A stretch of 57,948 nucleotides of DNA from Fragilaria crotonensis (Eukaryota > Bacillariophyta > Fragilariophyceae > Fragilariales > Fragilariaceae), in NCBI GenBank assembly GCA_022925895.1, contig JAKSYS010000391.1:1-57948 (forward strand), read 5' to 3'. This document shows positions 1-11,273 of the stretch, one piece after another (the stretch's first letter is position 1; every line of letters begins with the position of its first letter). The notes beneath the pieces are model-generated. The model was not told where the DNA came from, ran no database searches, and saw only the letters and a list, made by a program, of their open reading frames with translations. A program made the position numbers and the translations under genes.

Positions 1-1
1 C

Positions 2-128
2 TGTTGAAGTGAATGTCGTTCAAACGGTGAGCTACATAAATTATGGTTAGCTAGTGATTTGAGTGGCCCTGGACTCAGGCATGGTGACGCAGTCACAATG
101 ACCCTCCGGGTTACCTGGGAGAACAACA
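2..128 (-). repeat. 3' LTR of the copia element
   Basis: 127-bp copy of the repeat at 5333-5460, with TG...CA ends extended to TGTTG/CAACA. It is the 3' LTR because the coding direction is minus. It contains an 11-bp palindrome TGACGCAGTCA (91-101 region) that resembles a bZIP binding site and could act in U3; that role is inference. Confidence 0.9.
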
Positions 129-189
129 CACTCACCAGGGGCCAAGAAAGAATGACCGGAGGGTTGTGCAGAATTTGCACTCGCAAGTG

Positions 190-1949
190 GCGTAGGCGCG
201 ATATCGGCTAGGCAATCGAAATAATTGCGCGTCGGATTTGTGCGGAATGCAAGTACGCGGACCGGATGGCTTGATGATGAGACGGGATGATGTTTGGAGA
301 AGTAATCGGCGCGGTTCGTGTTGCCTTTACTCCAGTAAATTTGGAATTGGCCTTGGCGGACACGATCGCGGATCCAGTAGAATCGCATGTCGATGGCTTT
401 GGATCTTTCTGTTTGACCGTGTCGGTGGCGATGCCGCTGGCAGTGCTATTGTCGGTAGCCATGGGGTTGCTGGCTGTGGATGTCCTAACTCGTCGAGAGC
501 GATGCGAAGGGGACACGCCTTACCGTTGTGGAACAAGGCGCCAAGTTCGGCTTCCGCTGCGCTGGATAAGACTTCGCGCATGATGACACAACACGTGGAC
601 CGCCCCGTTGGGGGCCAGGGTAGGGACGGAGTTGATGTCGTGGTGGGACGATTGGTCAGGTAAAGTACCCAGCTGCGCGTGAGCGACCTTTGGCAACTGA
701 TAGGTAGGAGGCGTCGCTTTCGACGGCGAGGATCATGTCGCTCGCAGTGAAGAAACGGACGGAGGCATCGGGATGCGTGGCGCAGTAATTCAAGAGTTGC
801 GCCAACTTTTCCATGGTGTAGGTGGTGCTTTGCGAATGCTCGGTGGCGAGTTCGCCGATGGCAGTGAGGAGCGTTGAGTCAATGGCGCGTGCATAAAACA
901 AAGGGTACCCAGCACTTCGAGAATGCGGCGTTTGTCGTTGGCGTCGAGGGCAGCAGTGGTGTCGGGAGCCGCATACTGTGTTTTGGCGCCGTAGTTCGGA
1001 CGTTGCCATGGGTGCGGGAATGTTCAGGTTTGCGTGGTAGGGCGTGTTGGAAACGCTTAAGAGCGCGGTCGATGTAGCCAGGCATACTGATGTCGCACGT
1101 GCGCGCGGAATAATCCCAGTCAGTGTGAGGCCGCAATATCGGGCGCCGCTCCAGTCGCGACTCACTTGGTAGGTCGCTTCGAGGGTGGCAAGGAGGTGTT
1201 CGGCGTCCGCGATGTCGGTGTAGCGGATGCCAAAATCGTCAACAACTAAACTGAAGACGATGTCACGGGTGGTGTGGCGCCAGAGACCGGGGTCAGAGGT
1301 GCAGGTTCGTAGCCGTGGGGAGCGAGGAATTTGATGAGTTGATCATTTGCAAGCCGGCCTGCTTGGGGGAGGCCGTACATGCCGCGTCGGATTTCAACAT
1401 AAACGTGGCCATTGTGGATGAGGGGACGTAAATTGTACTGGTCGATGATGACGTCAGGAATCATATGGATGGGGATGCGCATGTACTCGTAGCGTTCCAT
1501 GGGTGTCCCGAGATAAAAATCTTTTAAGTCGGCGGTGAGGAACTTGGCATTTTTGGTGGAGAGGACACTGTTGATGAGCAGTTTGGCGGTAGTGAGGTCG
1601 GCGGTCTTGGTGCTGACATCGAATGGGTAGTCGACTTTGTCGCCGCCGCACGTCCAGCGAACGCGTCGCGGATTTTCTTTTTCGGGTCGGAAGGCAGACA
1701 CAACGCGCAAGTAGGTAGCTTTGCGTCCGCGAGGAATGGCGGATACTGGGATGAAGTGCATGGTGTTGGTGCCCTTGACGGCACCATAACCTTGGGCGAG
1801 GCGGCCGATTCGTCGGCGTTGATGCCCGCCAGAGGGCTCCGTCGCTGCATTGGCTGAGTTCGCGATATTCTGCGATCTGGCCGGTGTCCGGGTTGAAGGC
1901 ATTGCCATGCAAAGCGAAGTGGTGTGGCATGGTCTGATCACGCGTTTTG
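190..1949 (-). pseudogene. pol: copia pol, reverse transcriptase and RNase H part, frameshifted
   Basis: RT motifs follow in order: FLTADLKDFYLGTPMERYEY (catalytic Asp of motif A, near 1500), RRGMYGLPQAGRLAND (near 1360) and VFSLVVDDFGIRYTD (the DD box, near 1232-1262). The frame then changes into EATYQVSRDWSGARYCGLTL. RNase H remnants include AVESDASYLSVAKGRSRA (near 700) and the terminal MRFYWIRDRVRQGQFQIYW...NRADYFSKHHP (near 390-280). Frame breaks occur near 1250, 1000 and 650. The cytoplasmic role would be copying element RNA to DNA and degrading the RNA strand. Confidence 0.85.
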
Positions 1950-4074
1950 TGGGCGTCCGCGAGGATGTTGGCCAAAGCGATGGCGGCGACGTGTTGGAGT
2001 CGTTGTTTTCCTTGTGAACGAGTGCCGTGGATGGCGTGGGGCCGACGTTTGTTGGGGCACGGCAGGTGCAATGTTGCGGAGCTTTTGGGATGGACAGTTT
2101 GTGCGTTTTGAGCGCTTTGGTGGTGGGAGGTTACGGTGCGCGCGGCGACGACGTTTGCCGACGGTGCCAGTACTATTGTGAACGTAGTAGTCACAGGTGG
2201 CGTGGGTAGGGGGGCGAACGTGACACTTCTCGTGTCGAGAGTGGGGAGCTCCGCGGCGGCGGGGATGGCCGGAAGGTTGCCCACCCTCAGAGGTATGGCA
2301 GGGATAGGCGTTGATGTCGGGCCAGGATTGTTGGTTACCACCCTCAGAGGTGGGTCAGTGACGGCGACGTCCTCGAGAAGGTCGGGTTCGGTCACCGGCG
2401 ACGTTGGCGGTGCGTTTGTCAGCGTGCGGGTGGGTGCCGCGATGGACGTCAGGATGGACGTCAATTGCGTCAATGCGTCGTAATGACTGTCCGTCAAGGG
2501 AGCCAATGGCGACCCAGGCGTCGGGTTGCGCAGAGCATGTAAGATGTCGCGGATCCCGGCGAGGATGAGGTCGGTGGACGACGCGAGGGGCATTGGACAT
2601 TTTGTGGGAAACCATGCGAGCGTGTCGCAAACGCGAGTGGCACGGGTGTCCCACATCCATACCGTATAGCAGCGATACGAGTCCAGAGCTGGCCCGACGT
2701 ACCATCCGTCCTCACCGTGCGGGGACCATGTGGTACGTTCGTTGGGCTTGATGTGGACCAAGACGCGGATGCCGGGCGGGGCCAGCGGGGTGCGGTTAAA
2801 ATCAAACGCGCCGTGCATTTGGGCATGGGCGGAGAGTTTGGGATTGATGCGCGAGCCTCGGAGGAGATTGAGTGTAATTTCGGCCTGGGGTAGCAGTTTG
2901 TCCCAAAGGTGTAACGGGAAATTTTTGTCGACGCCACAGAGCCCAGCAATGAAGTGGTTTTTGAACGTGCGGATGGCGCGTTCGGCTGCATTTCGGCGAT
3001 GAAGGTTGGGGGGAACGAGTTGGTAGTCGACGTCTTCGGCACTCATGAACTGTTTTAAAGCAGTGGAGCATTCGTTATCCAGGCGTTGCAATTGCGGACG
3101 GAGTCCAGCTGCCACGAGGCGGGCATGGAGAACTTGGTAGCCAGCCAAGATGCATGGGCCGGTGCGACTGCGGAGCGGTGCAACAAGGATGCTGTTGCTG
3201 TCGTAGTCATACAAACAAGAATGTAGTTGTTGCCGCTGTTGGATGCGACAATAAATCTGCCCGTTTGGTCGGTGTGGATCTGTCCAGAACTAGGTTCGAA
3301 GACGGCTGCGAAACAGTTATGCGTGCGAATGTTAGATGGGTCGCTGGACGGAAGGCATCGTCGTCATCAGTCGGCAAGCTGGGCGTGATGGCGGTTTTGA
3401 CTTTGGTAGAATTTTTGTTTTGTCGGGTTTGATCCATGTGCCCTTTGACCATGGCCACGGAGTTGGGTGGATGTTTGGCTAGGGTCTGGGCCGTGAGACC
3501 CATGAAGTGCGGCATCCGTTAATTAACGCGCGTTTGAGCGTGGATAGCGCAGGCGAGAAAAGGGCAGCGTGGGCAAATGCAACAAGTTCGGCCGGCGTTG
3601 CGGAGTGCACTGCGGCGAAGCTGTTGTGAAGGGAAGGCGGAGCGTCGACGACGGGCGTGTTGTGCGGATCGAGGGGGCAACGAGATTTAAATGCCAGAGG
3701 CCGGTGGTGGGCGTTCGTGCGCCGGTGAGGATGAGTTCGTCGTCGAGATGGACGGTGACGATTTTGGCGTCAAACGTGACGATGCAACCTGCGTCGCATA
3801 ATTGCCCCATGGAAAGTAAGGACGCGGTTTGTAGTGCCGACAATGTGAACGCGGCGAGCTGCGAGAGGGAGGCGTGGAATGTCAAGCTCGGCTTCATGTG
3901 TTGAGTACATGATAGTGCCGTTGGGATTGGCAATACCAATGGGATTATTGGTGGGCCGTTTGTTGCGGACGTGGGCAGTGATAGTGCAGAAATGCGCGGT
4001 GCTCCTGCTATCTGCGATGGCACGCGTCGGGTGGAACGATGGTTGGGGGACCTACGGTAACAGTAGATAGACAA
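1950..4074 (-). pseudogene. pol: copia pol, protease-distal/gag-pre-integrase and integrase part, frameshifted
   Basis: The piece at 4074-3523 has a GAG-pre-integrase-like segment (LLSMGQLCDAGCIVTFDAK, then LTGARTPTTGLWHLNL). It is followed, after a frame change near 3515, by AKHPPNSVAMVKGHMDQTRQ. From 3214 the integrase core continues: RLDNECSTALKQF carries a catalytic Asp, and NAAERAIRTFKNHFIAG the catalytic Glu of the DDE triad. A long Pro/Thr-rich linker (about 2600-2000) leads to RT. Integrase would insert the cDNA; with several frame breaks this copy is probably not autonomous unless the breaks are assembly errors. Confidence 0.8.
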
Positions 4075-4106
4075 AATCAGAATCTGCGTTTAGAACGTTA
4101 GATAGA

Positions 4107-5300
4107 TTAGTTGTTTCCAGAGTCAAAGGTATGGTAGGCTCCCGCGCCGTCAGTTAGAGGGGAAGACGCAGGCAATTGACGAGGTCGTCCGGACGAGATG
4201 GTGTTGTTGCCACCCTTCATTTTGAAGGCGGTGGCATCGTCTTTGTGACCTTCGGCTTTACGATGGCAAGTGAGCGACGTGTGGTTGCGCTGGGGCTGAG
4301 CCCATGTGTCCAACAATAATACATTTTGCCGCCTTCAACTGTTACGTGGCGGGAGGCGGCATCGGTAGTGGCGGAAGGAGGCGGTATGGTGGCAGCGGCA
4401 GCTGTCTCAGTGGTCGTTGGAGTTACGATGGCAGCGGAGTGTGCTCCTGTGAAACCCGGCGTCGCCGGCAGTGAGGCGACGAATGCGTTCCTTGTTGCCG
4501 AGTTGGAACTCGTTTTGAACAGTGCGACCGTCCATTCGTCGACGGGGCGGAGTCGAAATTTTCGGTGGTCGTGGCGAGAAGGCCGGTCTTTCAATCATAG
4601 CCAAAGTGAGGGTAATGATCGTGATATCAGGGATGGGGACGCGTCCGAGAGTGGCAATTCGCTGAATATTGGAGATTTTGGCCCAAAGATCCTCGATAGG
4701 ATCGTCGAAGTTCCACGGCGGATAAGGCTGAACGGTTGCGTTCGAGTTCCTCGGGTGTCATGGTGCCGTATTCCGCCCGGAGGTGGTTGAGCATGGCTAA
4801 CGGCGTGACGTCCCCAACCAAAATCAGGATCCTCGAGTGCGCTGAGGAAGGAGGCATTGACGGCCGTTAAGAGCTGGGCTGTGAGTGCAGAACTGAGGCT
4901 GTTGTAAAGAGTTACGTCAGCGAGGGCATCAGTGTAGTTGCGTAGCGCGACGGCAATTGCAGCAGCAGTGCCTGCGGCCCGGGGGCGGTCCGGGATGGAC
5001 GGGGAATGATGAAGGGAACGCCAACGTGCAAGATACTCGGCAGGATTAAGGACAATGGCGAGATGGCCATGATTGCCGCCGCCGCGTGCCGACGGGACCG
5101 AACGCGTTAGTGAACAATTGGCGTTGAAGCAACTGTAGGGTCGTGTTCGTTGGTTTGCCCGGGATGGGCGTTAAGGTCTCGTATGGGAAATTGAATTTCG
5201 GAGACGAAGACATCCTGTAAACTTGTGGATTTTTCGACACGAGTTGTACGGATGATGGCGACAGTGAAGATGACTGTCGGTGGGGGAGCGGCGCTCGTTA
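4107..5300 (-). pseudogene. gag: copia gag, frameshifted
   Basis: Gag-like coding sequence lies in pieces in different frames. The N-terminal part (5240-5046) reads FPYETLTPIPGKPTNTTLQL, typical of diatom copia Gag. A middle piece (4857-4627) holds LNHLRAEYGTMTPEELERNR, the helical capsid region. The nucleocapsid piece spans a frameshift near 4300: the first half ends with YYCWTHG and the second continues NHTSLTCHRKAEGHKDDAT, together a C..H..C..H-type zinc knuckle. No start codon is clear. It would package element RNA in particles, but as written it cannot make one continuous protein. Confidence 0.75.
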
Positions 5301-5320
5301 TCGATGCCGAGGGGTGAACG

Positions 5321-5332
5321 TTTATGTAGCTC
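5321..5332 (-). promoter_or_regulatory. Putative self-complementary primer-binding site
   Basis: On the element's sense strand the 12 nt directly after the 5' LTR read GAGCTACATAAA. The same strand holds the complementary TTTATGTAGCTC inside the LTR (5371 down to 5360), 27 nt upstream of the LTR end. I see no match to the 3' end of initiator methionine tRNA. The arrangement is what a self-priming element of the Tf1 kind would show, where the 5' end of the mRNA folds onto the PBS. The function is inferred. Confidence 0.6.
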
Positions 5333-5460
5333 TGTTGAAGTGAATGTCGTTCAAACGGTGAGCTACATAAATTATGGTCAGCTAGTGATTTGAGTGGCCC
5401 TGGACTCAGGCATGGTGACGCAGTCACAATGACCCTCCGGGTTACCCGGGGAGAACAACA
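5333..5460 (-). repeat. 5' LTR of the copia element
   Basis: 128-bp LTR next to the start of gag on the minus strand. At 5360-5371 it holds GAGCTACATAAA (plus strand), the exact reverse complement of the 12 bases 5321-5332 that abut the LTR at the primer-binding position. Confidence 0.9.
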
Positions 5461-7932
5461 GGGGCCACGAACTTCTGTGTCTGGACTCAAAGGCTCACAA
5501 CCAACAACAAGAAGGAGAAGACCAAAGTCCGCAAAAAATATCGGAATTTAGCTGCGTAGACGTAGGAGAAGGAAGTTTGTCACACATACCTTCAATACCT
5601 TGTACAGCATAGTATTATTTCTGTCTCCGTTATTCACGAGTGCTCACGTGTACTCCGTACGTACGTACACAAGACGATTTTCTGTAACGCAAATTCCGAA
5701 GATTAGTGGTGCAGTCCAAGGTACTGTAGACCCGTGTAGCCATCACTCTAAAAAAGCTCTTCGGTAATTATCAATAGTGGCACACTATTGAAGGCACGTG
5801 GCATCATGTCGTTGGCATTGGGGGACAGGAATGCTAATCGTAAATTTCTGTTCCGCACCCACGTCACAGCTTATGTCACACGCCAGTCCTTCTTTAAACC
5901 AGTGTGTGCGTTGAGTTTCGACGGCACATGAACACTTATGCTTTTTTGACCAATCGAATTTCATGTGGAAGGAGTTATAAATTCCATTATACACGTCGTA
6001 CGTCATTGATATATATATTTTTACGCATGGTCCGTTCGAAAATGTGATCTTCACCGTATCGACTGTACCAAAACGAGAACCCCTTGGAACAGTTGCGATT
6101 TCGCGTCAACTTTTCTTTTCAACTTCGCCACGACCACAGCTCAGCAAAACCACTCCGCGTGCAGTGCCGGCGGACTCGTTTCGGGACGGCACAGACACGA
6201 AAATTCGTTTCTGCTTCATGTGTATCCTGGTCCTGGTTCTTCAGTTTCTTGCTCGCCATGCAGTCATTATTCTTGGTTCGGTAATTGCACCGGATGTCGG
6301 ATGTCCCAAAGAACCACACTATGCATATGTTGGTGATGTGTAAACATGTATTACGACAATAATATCGTCCTCGGGAGCTTTTCAACTCCAGAAGGGAACT
6401 TCACAGTACAATTCACACAGTACAATGTACAGTGCGAGTCCCCCTCCATGAGCCTACCGGTACTCTACTGGTAGACGGTACAGTACGGCATCAGAAGGGC
6501 AAAATGCCTTGATTATCTTAGACAACTGACTACTGTAGCAAGCAGTAGTACTGGAGTATCAGGTAATGCAGCATCAAAACTGAATTTCCACTTCAAGATT
6601 GGTGAGTGGTCCCTGCATTGAATGCTGGCTGCTAAGTCCATCACCTTTGCATTGCTGCCAGTTGATGCTGGTATCCTTGAGGTTTCACAATTGTGTCATC
6701 ATTACTACACACCACAAGCAACCAGAAACAAACACTAAGCCACTGAAGGTGCACAAATGAGATGCTATGTTGCTGCCAGATTGAGTTTGACTGGCAAACT
6801 GCACATCTGTTGCTATGAAAATTGACAGTTGCTCAAAGCAAAATCCTTTCAAATGGTAATCAACAACAAGTCAATTCAAGAAAATTATTGTTGCCAGAAG
6901 CTAATCTTATTACCTGGCGATGCAACCAATGAGTGATGCAACCTTTGAATAATAGTTGTGTGACACTTTCTATCAAGATTTTCTCAGTGTTTTCATCATC
7001 TTTGACAAAGCTGTAATGCCCAAAGTAGTGATGCAAACAACCAGCACACAAAGGATTCTTGCAAACCAATACATGCCATCATGTTTCCACCACTCAATGA
7101 TGATGCTTAAAATGACAGCAACAAGGCATCCAATACAAGCAGATTTCCTTGTCAAAATCACTGAGTTCCACACAAGGAAAACTGTTCTGCAAAGCTGGGA
7201 TCAATAGTGTGGCATCCGTGATGTTGTTGCTGTCATCCCAAGGCCTGAATTACCGGATCATGCATTGTTAGGGTTGGCACTGGTGGATAGATGTACTATG
7301 ACTACAGTCTACCGGTAGGTGCTAGACCCAAGAACTAGTACATGGAGAGAAGAAATTCGGTACTCATTGTCGATTTTTGTACCATCGTGCGTGTGACGAT
7401 GCAAGAGAATGCAAAGCCAATAAAAACGTGTCGCTCATCATTTCTTTTCCCGGACTCCACTCTGAAAAAGCCACTTGAAAATGAAGCCCCATGGTGAATC
7501 AGAAATGCAAAGTTAAAAAGATGTGGTTGACTTTTTGACTTCCAATGTGCCAGCATGACGAATAGAGCCGAACGCAAACCGTGAAATAGATTCATTTTTG
7601 AGTCGAACGGTTTGAAATCACGACTTTTTCGGTCGGAATGAGCAACGTTTTTGAATGAAAGCGCTCCTATCAGAGATTCTTCGGTTTTTATTTCAGATAT
7701 ACGATTACACTACTGGTGGTTCTGCACGTAGAGCGACAAAAAATGATAAAAGTTCGATATTTGTAATTTTGTAAAACCAAAGAAAAAAATAGCGCCACGT
7801 AGTCGGAGTGGATAACGCTTTCTGTATTTACTGTACCAGGTACAAGTACACCCACCGTGTCGGCATGCGTTTGATGCAGACTGTTACTTCACAGTGCCCC
7901 GGTGTTGTTGTTGCTATCATCCCTTGACGGCG
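5461..7932. other. Intergenic region with no supported gene
   Basis: No convincing coding sequence on either strand. 5640-5720 and 6410-6560 are rich in GTAC-centred palindromes. About 6600-7210 is almost free of CpG and rich in TG/CA, which looks like an old methylated repeat whose coding content is no longer readable. 7250-7930 is the AT-rich upstream flank of the VOC gene. Confidence 0.6.
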
Positions 7933-8505
7933 ATGATGATTATCGTGTCGCTACAACGAGGCCTATGCGTATTGATGATTCTAACGTTAATCACACGAAC
8001 GTTTTCCTTAATTACTCCAAATCGAATTCTCTCGAAAACAATAACGACAACAACATTAGCATTCAGGGTTGCATCCGAACTCAAAATGGTGGTGGTGGAC
8101 GGTTTTGATTCCACGCCACCCGTGTCGTCATTGTCCTCCACAAACACAAATTCGGAGGACGCTGCCGTTGTCGTCGATACGTCAACGTTGACACTTCTCG
8201 AACACATCAATCTCAATGTCCCAAATCACGACTACATTGTACCATTTTATGTCCACATTCTGGGTCTAGGCTTGGATCCCCGCAAGGCTGGCAATCTTTT
8301 GAACAACAAGGGCACGGTATGGACCAATTGTGGTGCGTCGCAATTTCATTTGCCCTACGGTGAAACACCACAAGTCATTCCTGGATCGATTGGATTACGA
8401 TATGCGACATTAGAACCCATGTTGCAGCGATTGAAAGATCATGACAACGATGCATCCAATGGTGATGTCGCACGGTGTTTTGCATCCTATGAATATCATG
8501 ACGAG

Positions 8506-8554
<49 letters not shown>

Positions 8555-9211
8555 CCCCTTTGAGGCGACGGTACATTCGATTGCAAGATTGGTATGGCAA
8601 TATTTTTTATTGTCGTGAAAGTCCTGACCTTGGTCGTCATGAGCGCATCCGACCACAACCATTGGTCTCCAAGACTGCAGAGAAGGATGTGGACACTCGG
8701 TGAAGAATTCGCCACCCAGTATGGAATGGAGGAATCCGAATGTCGGGGTATTGATTATGTGGAGTTCAATTGTCCCATTGGAACGGCAGATAAAATTGCA
8801 CTGTTTTACGATTCTGTATTCGATGCCACCACATCGATCGTGCAAGATAATGATAACAAGGTGGCTGTGATTGGTTTTGGAACGGTGGACGCAAGTGGGA
8901 AAGCCAAACAGTGTCTCCTGTTTCGCGAAACGAACGAATCTATTCCTCCCTATGATGGTCATCATATTGCACTGTATGTGGGTCAAAGTGGTTCTGATTT
9001 TGAACAAGCGTTCAAGAATTGCGAAACTGCTGGTATTGTGTGGGTCAATCCGAGATTCAGTGACAAGGCTTCCGACTTGCAGGGTGCCAAAGAGTGGCAT
9101 CAGTTTCGATTCAAAGACATTATTGATATGGACTCTGGTCAACCAATCTTTGAGCTGGAGCATGAAGTTCGGTCACTGACTCACAGTGCATGGCCTGGGT
9201 ATGAAGCATAA
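7933..9211 (+). CDS. Two-domain VOC (glyoxalase/bleomycin-resistance fold) protein, secreted or organellar, with a frame change or intron
   Basis: The first ATG that opens the frame is 7933 (MMIIVSLQRGLCVLMILTLI), giving a hydrophobic signal-peptide-like N-terminus followed by TRTFSLITP. This could be an endoplasmic reticulum/plastid targeting signal, but it is not a classic ASAF motif. The first VOC-like domain starts LLEHINLNVPNHDYIVPFY, has VWTNCGASQFHLPYGE and ends with the beta-hairpin LQDWYGNIFYCRE. The second, in another frame, starts GIDYVEFNCPIGTADKIALF and ends before WPGYEA. The frames join between 8611 and 8705. One phase-consistent intron is 8615-8705 (GTGAAA...GAAG); a single-base indel is the alternative. 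A poly-Ser tract from a TCA microsatellite lies in domain 1. The substrate is unknown. Confidence 0.7.
8506..8552 (+). repeat. (TCA)n microsatellite encoding poly-Ser
   Basis: About 15 uninterrupted TCA units inside the first VOC domain frame; they would be translated as a run of serines before PLRRRYIRLQ. Length variation would keep the frame. Confidence 0.95.
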
Positions 9212-9431
9212 AGTGAAATCGCTATTTTTCATATGCGTGTTTGCCTTGCAGTCAGTAGGAACCAGGCCGTCCCGTTGGTCATGAATGATTGGGCATCGTA
9301 ATTATTGTCTTTGGTGTCGTAGCCTGCATTCAGTGGTTTATATTTATTAGCGCAGTGGCAACTTGGTTTGAAATCTTACAAAGGACCTTTGGGTTGAACT
9401 CATTCTCCGTATATCATGGTAATCATGATGC

Positions 9432-10460
9432 TCATTCGGCTGACTTCTCAATTACAGGGTCACCAAAACCATCATCATTCTTCGTCACACTATGTGCCGC
9501 GTGTTGGTAATCGTGAAGATCATCATCATCATCACCATCGCCACCGTCGTCGCTGTCATCAACATAGTCGTCACTTTCATGGTCGCTATCTTGTTCCTCT
9601 TTGTTCCCATCTTCGACGCTGACTTCAGCCGTACGATGAGCTATCTTCGCATCCGCAGCAGCACTGTCTATACGAGGTGCAACGACTGGCAGTTTCTCAT
9701 CGACATCATCCTCCACGTCCTCGATGGCAGCTTCCTCTCGTCCTTCTACTACAGCCACTGCCAATAGAAATTCTTGGCACTCGGCAGTCTTTTGAAGAAT
9801 CACATCGCGTTGTCGTTCCAACTTGAAGACCCGTTTCTTCAAAGATTGCGTGTATTCTTTCAATTTTTCATAATCCTTCTCAACCCTTTGCAATGCCGCA
9901 ACATCTTGCTGCAATTTGGCCCTGCGACGTTCTCGTTCTTCCGGAGACAATTGTAATAAGCCAATTTCTTCATCACCACAGCCCGTTGCTGTTGTTGCTG
10001 CTGCTGTCGTTGTTGTGTTGCCATTGTCTTTAGCATTACTCGCGTCCACATCAACCGTGTCGTTATTATCATTTGGAAAATTGGGCGGTAATTCCAATTC
10101 TCGCGCTGTTTCGCGCAATAAAGTTTGATACCGTCGTAATCTCATTCCAACAAATTCTTCTCGTTCTACGGCTGTCTGTAACATGGAAACTGCCTCGTTG
10201 AGACTTGTTTCCATTTCTTGTAATTCCGCATCATGATCATGATGAAGATCATGATCATCATGTTCGTGTTGTTCATTATTAGTACTCGCACTGGCTGCTG
10301 TTGTTGCTGATGTTGTCAACGGACCAACCCCACTCGATGTCGCCTGTAGAATATCCTCTGTCAGTTTCGCTCGAACATCAGGTTTCATGCTGGCAACCTT
10401 ACTTTCGTATTCGGTACCACGACGACGACGATTGCGAATGGCAGCAAGTAGTGTCAACAT
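9432..10460 (-). CDS. Coiled-coil protein with acidic C-terminus, function unknown
   Basis: A single open frame of 342 codons starts at ATG (10460) and stops TGA (9432). The N-terminal 30 residues are basic (AAIRNRRRRGTEYESKV). A His/Asp-rich stretch encoded by CAT/GAT repeats follows (near residue 65). Two helical, heptad-rich segments (about residues 80-120 and 170-235; SPEERERRRAKLQQDVAAL, then YEKLKEYTQSLKKRVFKLER) predict coiled coils. They are linked by a Thr/Ala/Asn low-complexity region. The C-terminal third is strongly acidic (runs of D/E/S). I recognise no named family. The low-complexity parts come from trinucleotide repeats also visible in neighbouring genes. No intron is evident. 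Confidence 0.7.
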   Translation of the reverse strand: MLTLLAAIRNRRRRGTEYESKVASMKPDVRAKLTEDILQATSSGVGPLTTSATTAASASTNNEQHEHDDHDLHHDHDAELQEMETSLNEAVSMLQTAVEREEFVGMRLRRYQTLLRETARELELPPNFPNDNNDTVDVDASNAKDNGNTTTTAAATTATGCGDEEIGLLQLSPEERERRRAKLQQDVAALQRVEKDYEKLKEYTQSLKKRVFKLERQRDVILQKTAECQEFLLAVAVVEGREEAAIEDVEDDVDEKLPVVAPRIDSAAADAKIAHRTAEVSVEDGNKEEQDSDHESDDYVDDSDDGGDGDDDDDLHDYQHAAHSVTKNDDGFGDPVIEKSAE

Positions 10461-11273
10461 GGTTGGTCTTCAATGTGTGGGAAGATGGCAGTCGTACTAC
10501 GGTAGAAATACCAGGTAGCAGTAGCTGTTGTTGTTGTGGTAAGCAATTATTGGTGGAGATGCGTGAGTAGCGTGAGACGTTAGGATGTTGTCCCCTTTCG
10601 TGGAAAAGGTGTTATCTCTACGACATCAGAAGTCGAGAACAAACCCGTGAAACATGGTTCTTCTGGAAGCGCCAGGAAGCGTATTCAGCATTCAGCACGC
10701 ATTCAAAATATTGGCTGTCTTGTTCGAAGCTCCAACCAACCAAATTCACCCGGGTCCTGGCTTTTAAAAAAAAAAAAAAGGTCTCTATGTACACATTTAT
10801 ACATGAACAGATATAAGCATGTGAGCAGACTGGTCGACGTCAGGGCAGGTTGAAGTTATCCTGCGCATTTGGACAGCTGACCGTACAGGTTGTAATAGTG
10901 CGACCTACGGGTACTAGTACTTAATTCTCCTATGACAGATCCATAGTATGTTCGCAGTATACGAGTTAACCCCAAACTCTACATTTTGAGGAAGGGGAGT
11001 GATTGAGTATTTTCATTTTTCATGATCCCGAAGTTATTTGCCGTTATTCATATTTCATATGATATGGCTGGACGCAAGAAAAAAAGTGGTTTGGGTAGGC
11101 ATTGTAGCTCCGGTATGATACAATTTTAGTTATCAGTAGTTCCAGACTAAAACATCCCGCCAAAACCGAAAATCCTCCTCAAGGACAAAGATTCGCAGGC
11201 ATCAAGAAATCCTCGAGCAAGCTGAAACCAACATGATGAACTTGCTATCAAAATTGTATGCGCATCGGTGAGT
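10461..11273. other. Intergenic, no gene seen
   Basis: Holds a 14-15 base A run near 10768 and a GTACTAGTAC-type palindrome near 10909-10920. No coding pattern is supported. Confidence 0.5.

Larger units (their letters stand above)
2..5460 (-). mobile_element. Copia-type LTR retrotransposon, complete but frameshifted
   Basis: An element of 5.46 kb is bounded by two direct repeats (2-128 and 5333-5460) that begin TGTTG and end CAACA. Coding remnants between them read on the minus strand in the copia order gag, gag-pre-integrase, integrase, RT, RNase H. The style (gag phrase KPTNTTLQLLQRQL, CWTHG...GH zinc knuckle, RT motif VVDDFGIRYTD, terminal ADYFSKHHP) is that of diatom copia elements. The LTRs differ by about two substitutions and one indel, so insertion looks recent, yet gag and pol carry several frame breaks. 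The target site duplication cannot be tested because only one base lies left of the element. Confidence 0.93.

Noticed and set aside
238-663. Plus-strand frames across the first copia element
   Set aside because: Antisense of the RNase H and RT coding sequence, no family resemblance.
8375-9163. 262-codon minus-strand frame with a poly-Met run
   Set aside because: Antisense of the VOC gene; the Met run is only the TCA microsatellite read backwards.
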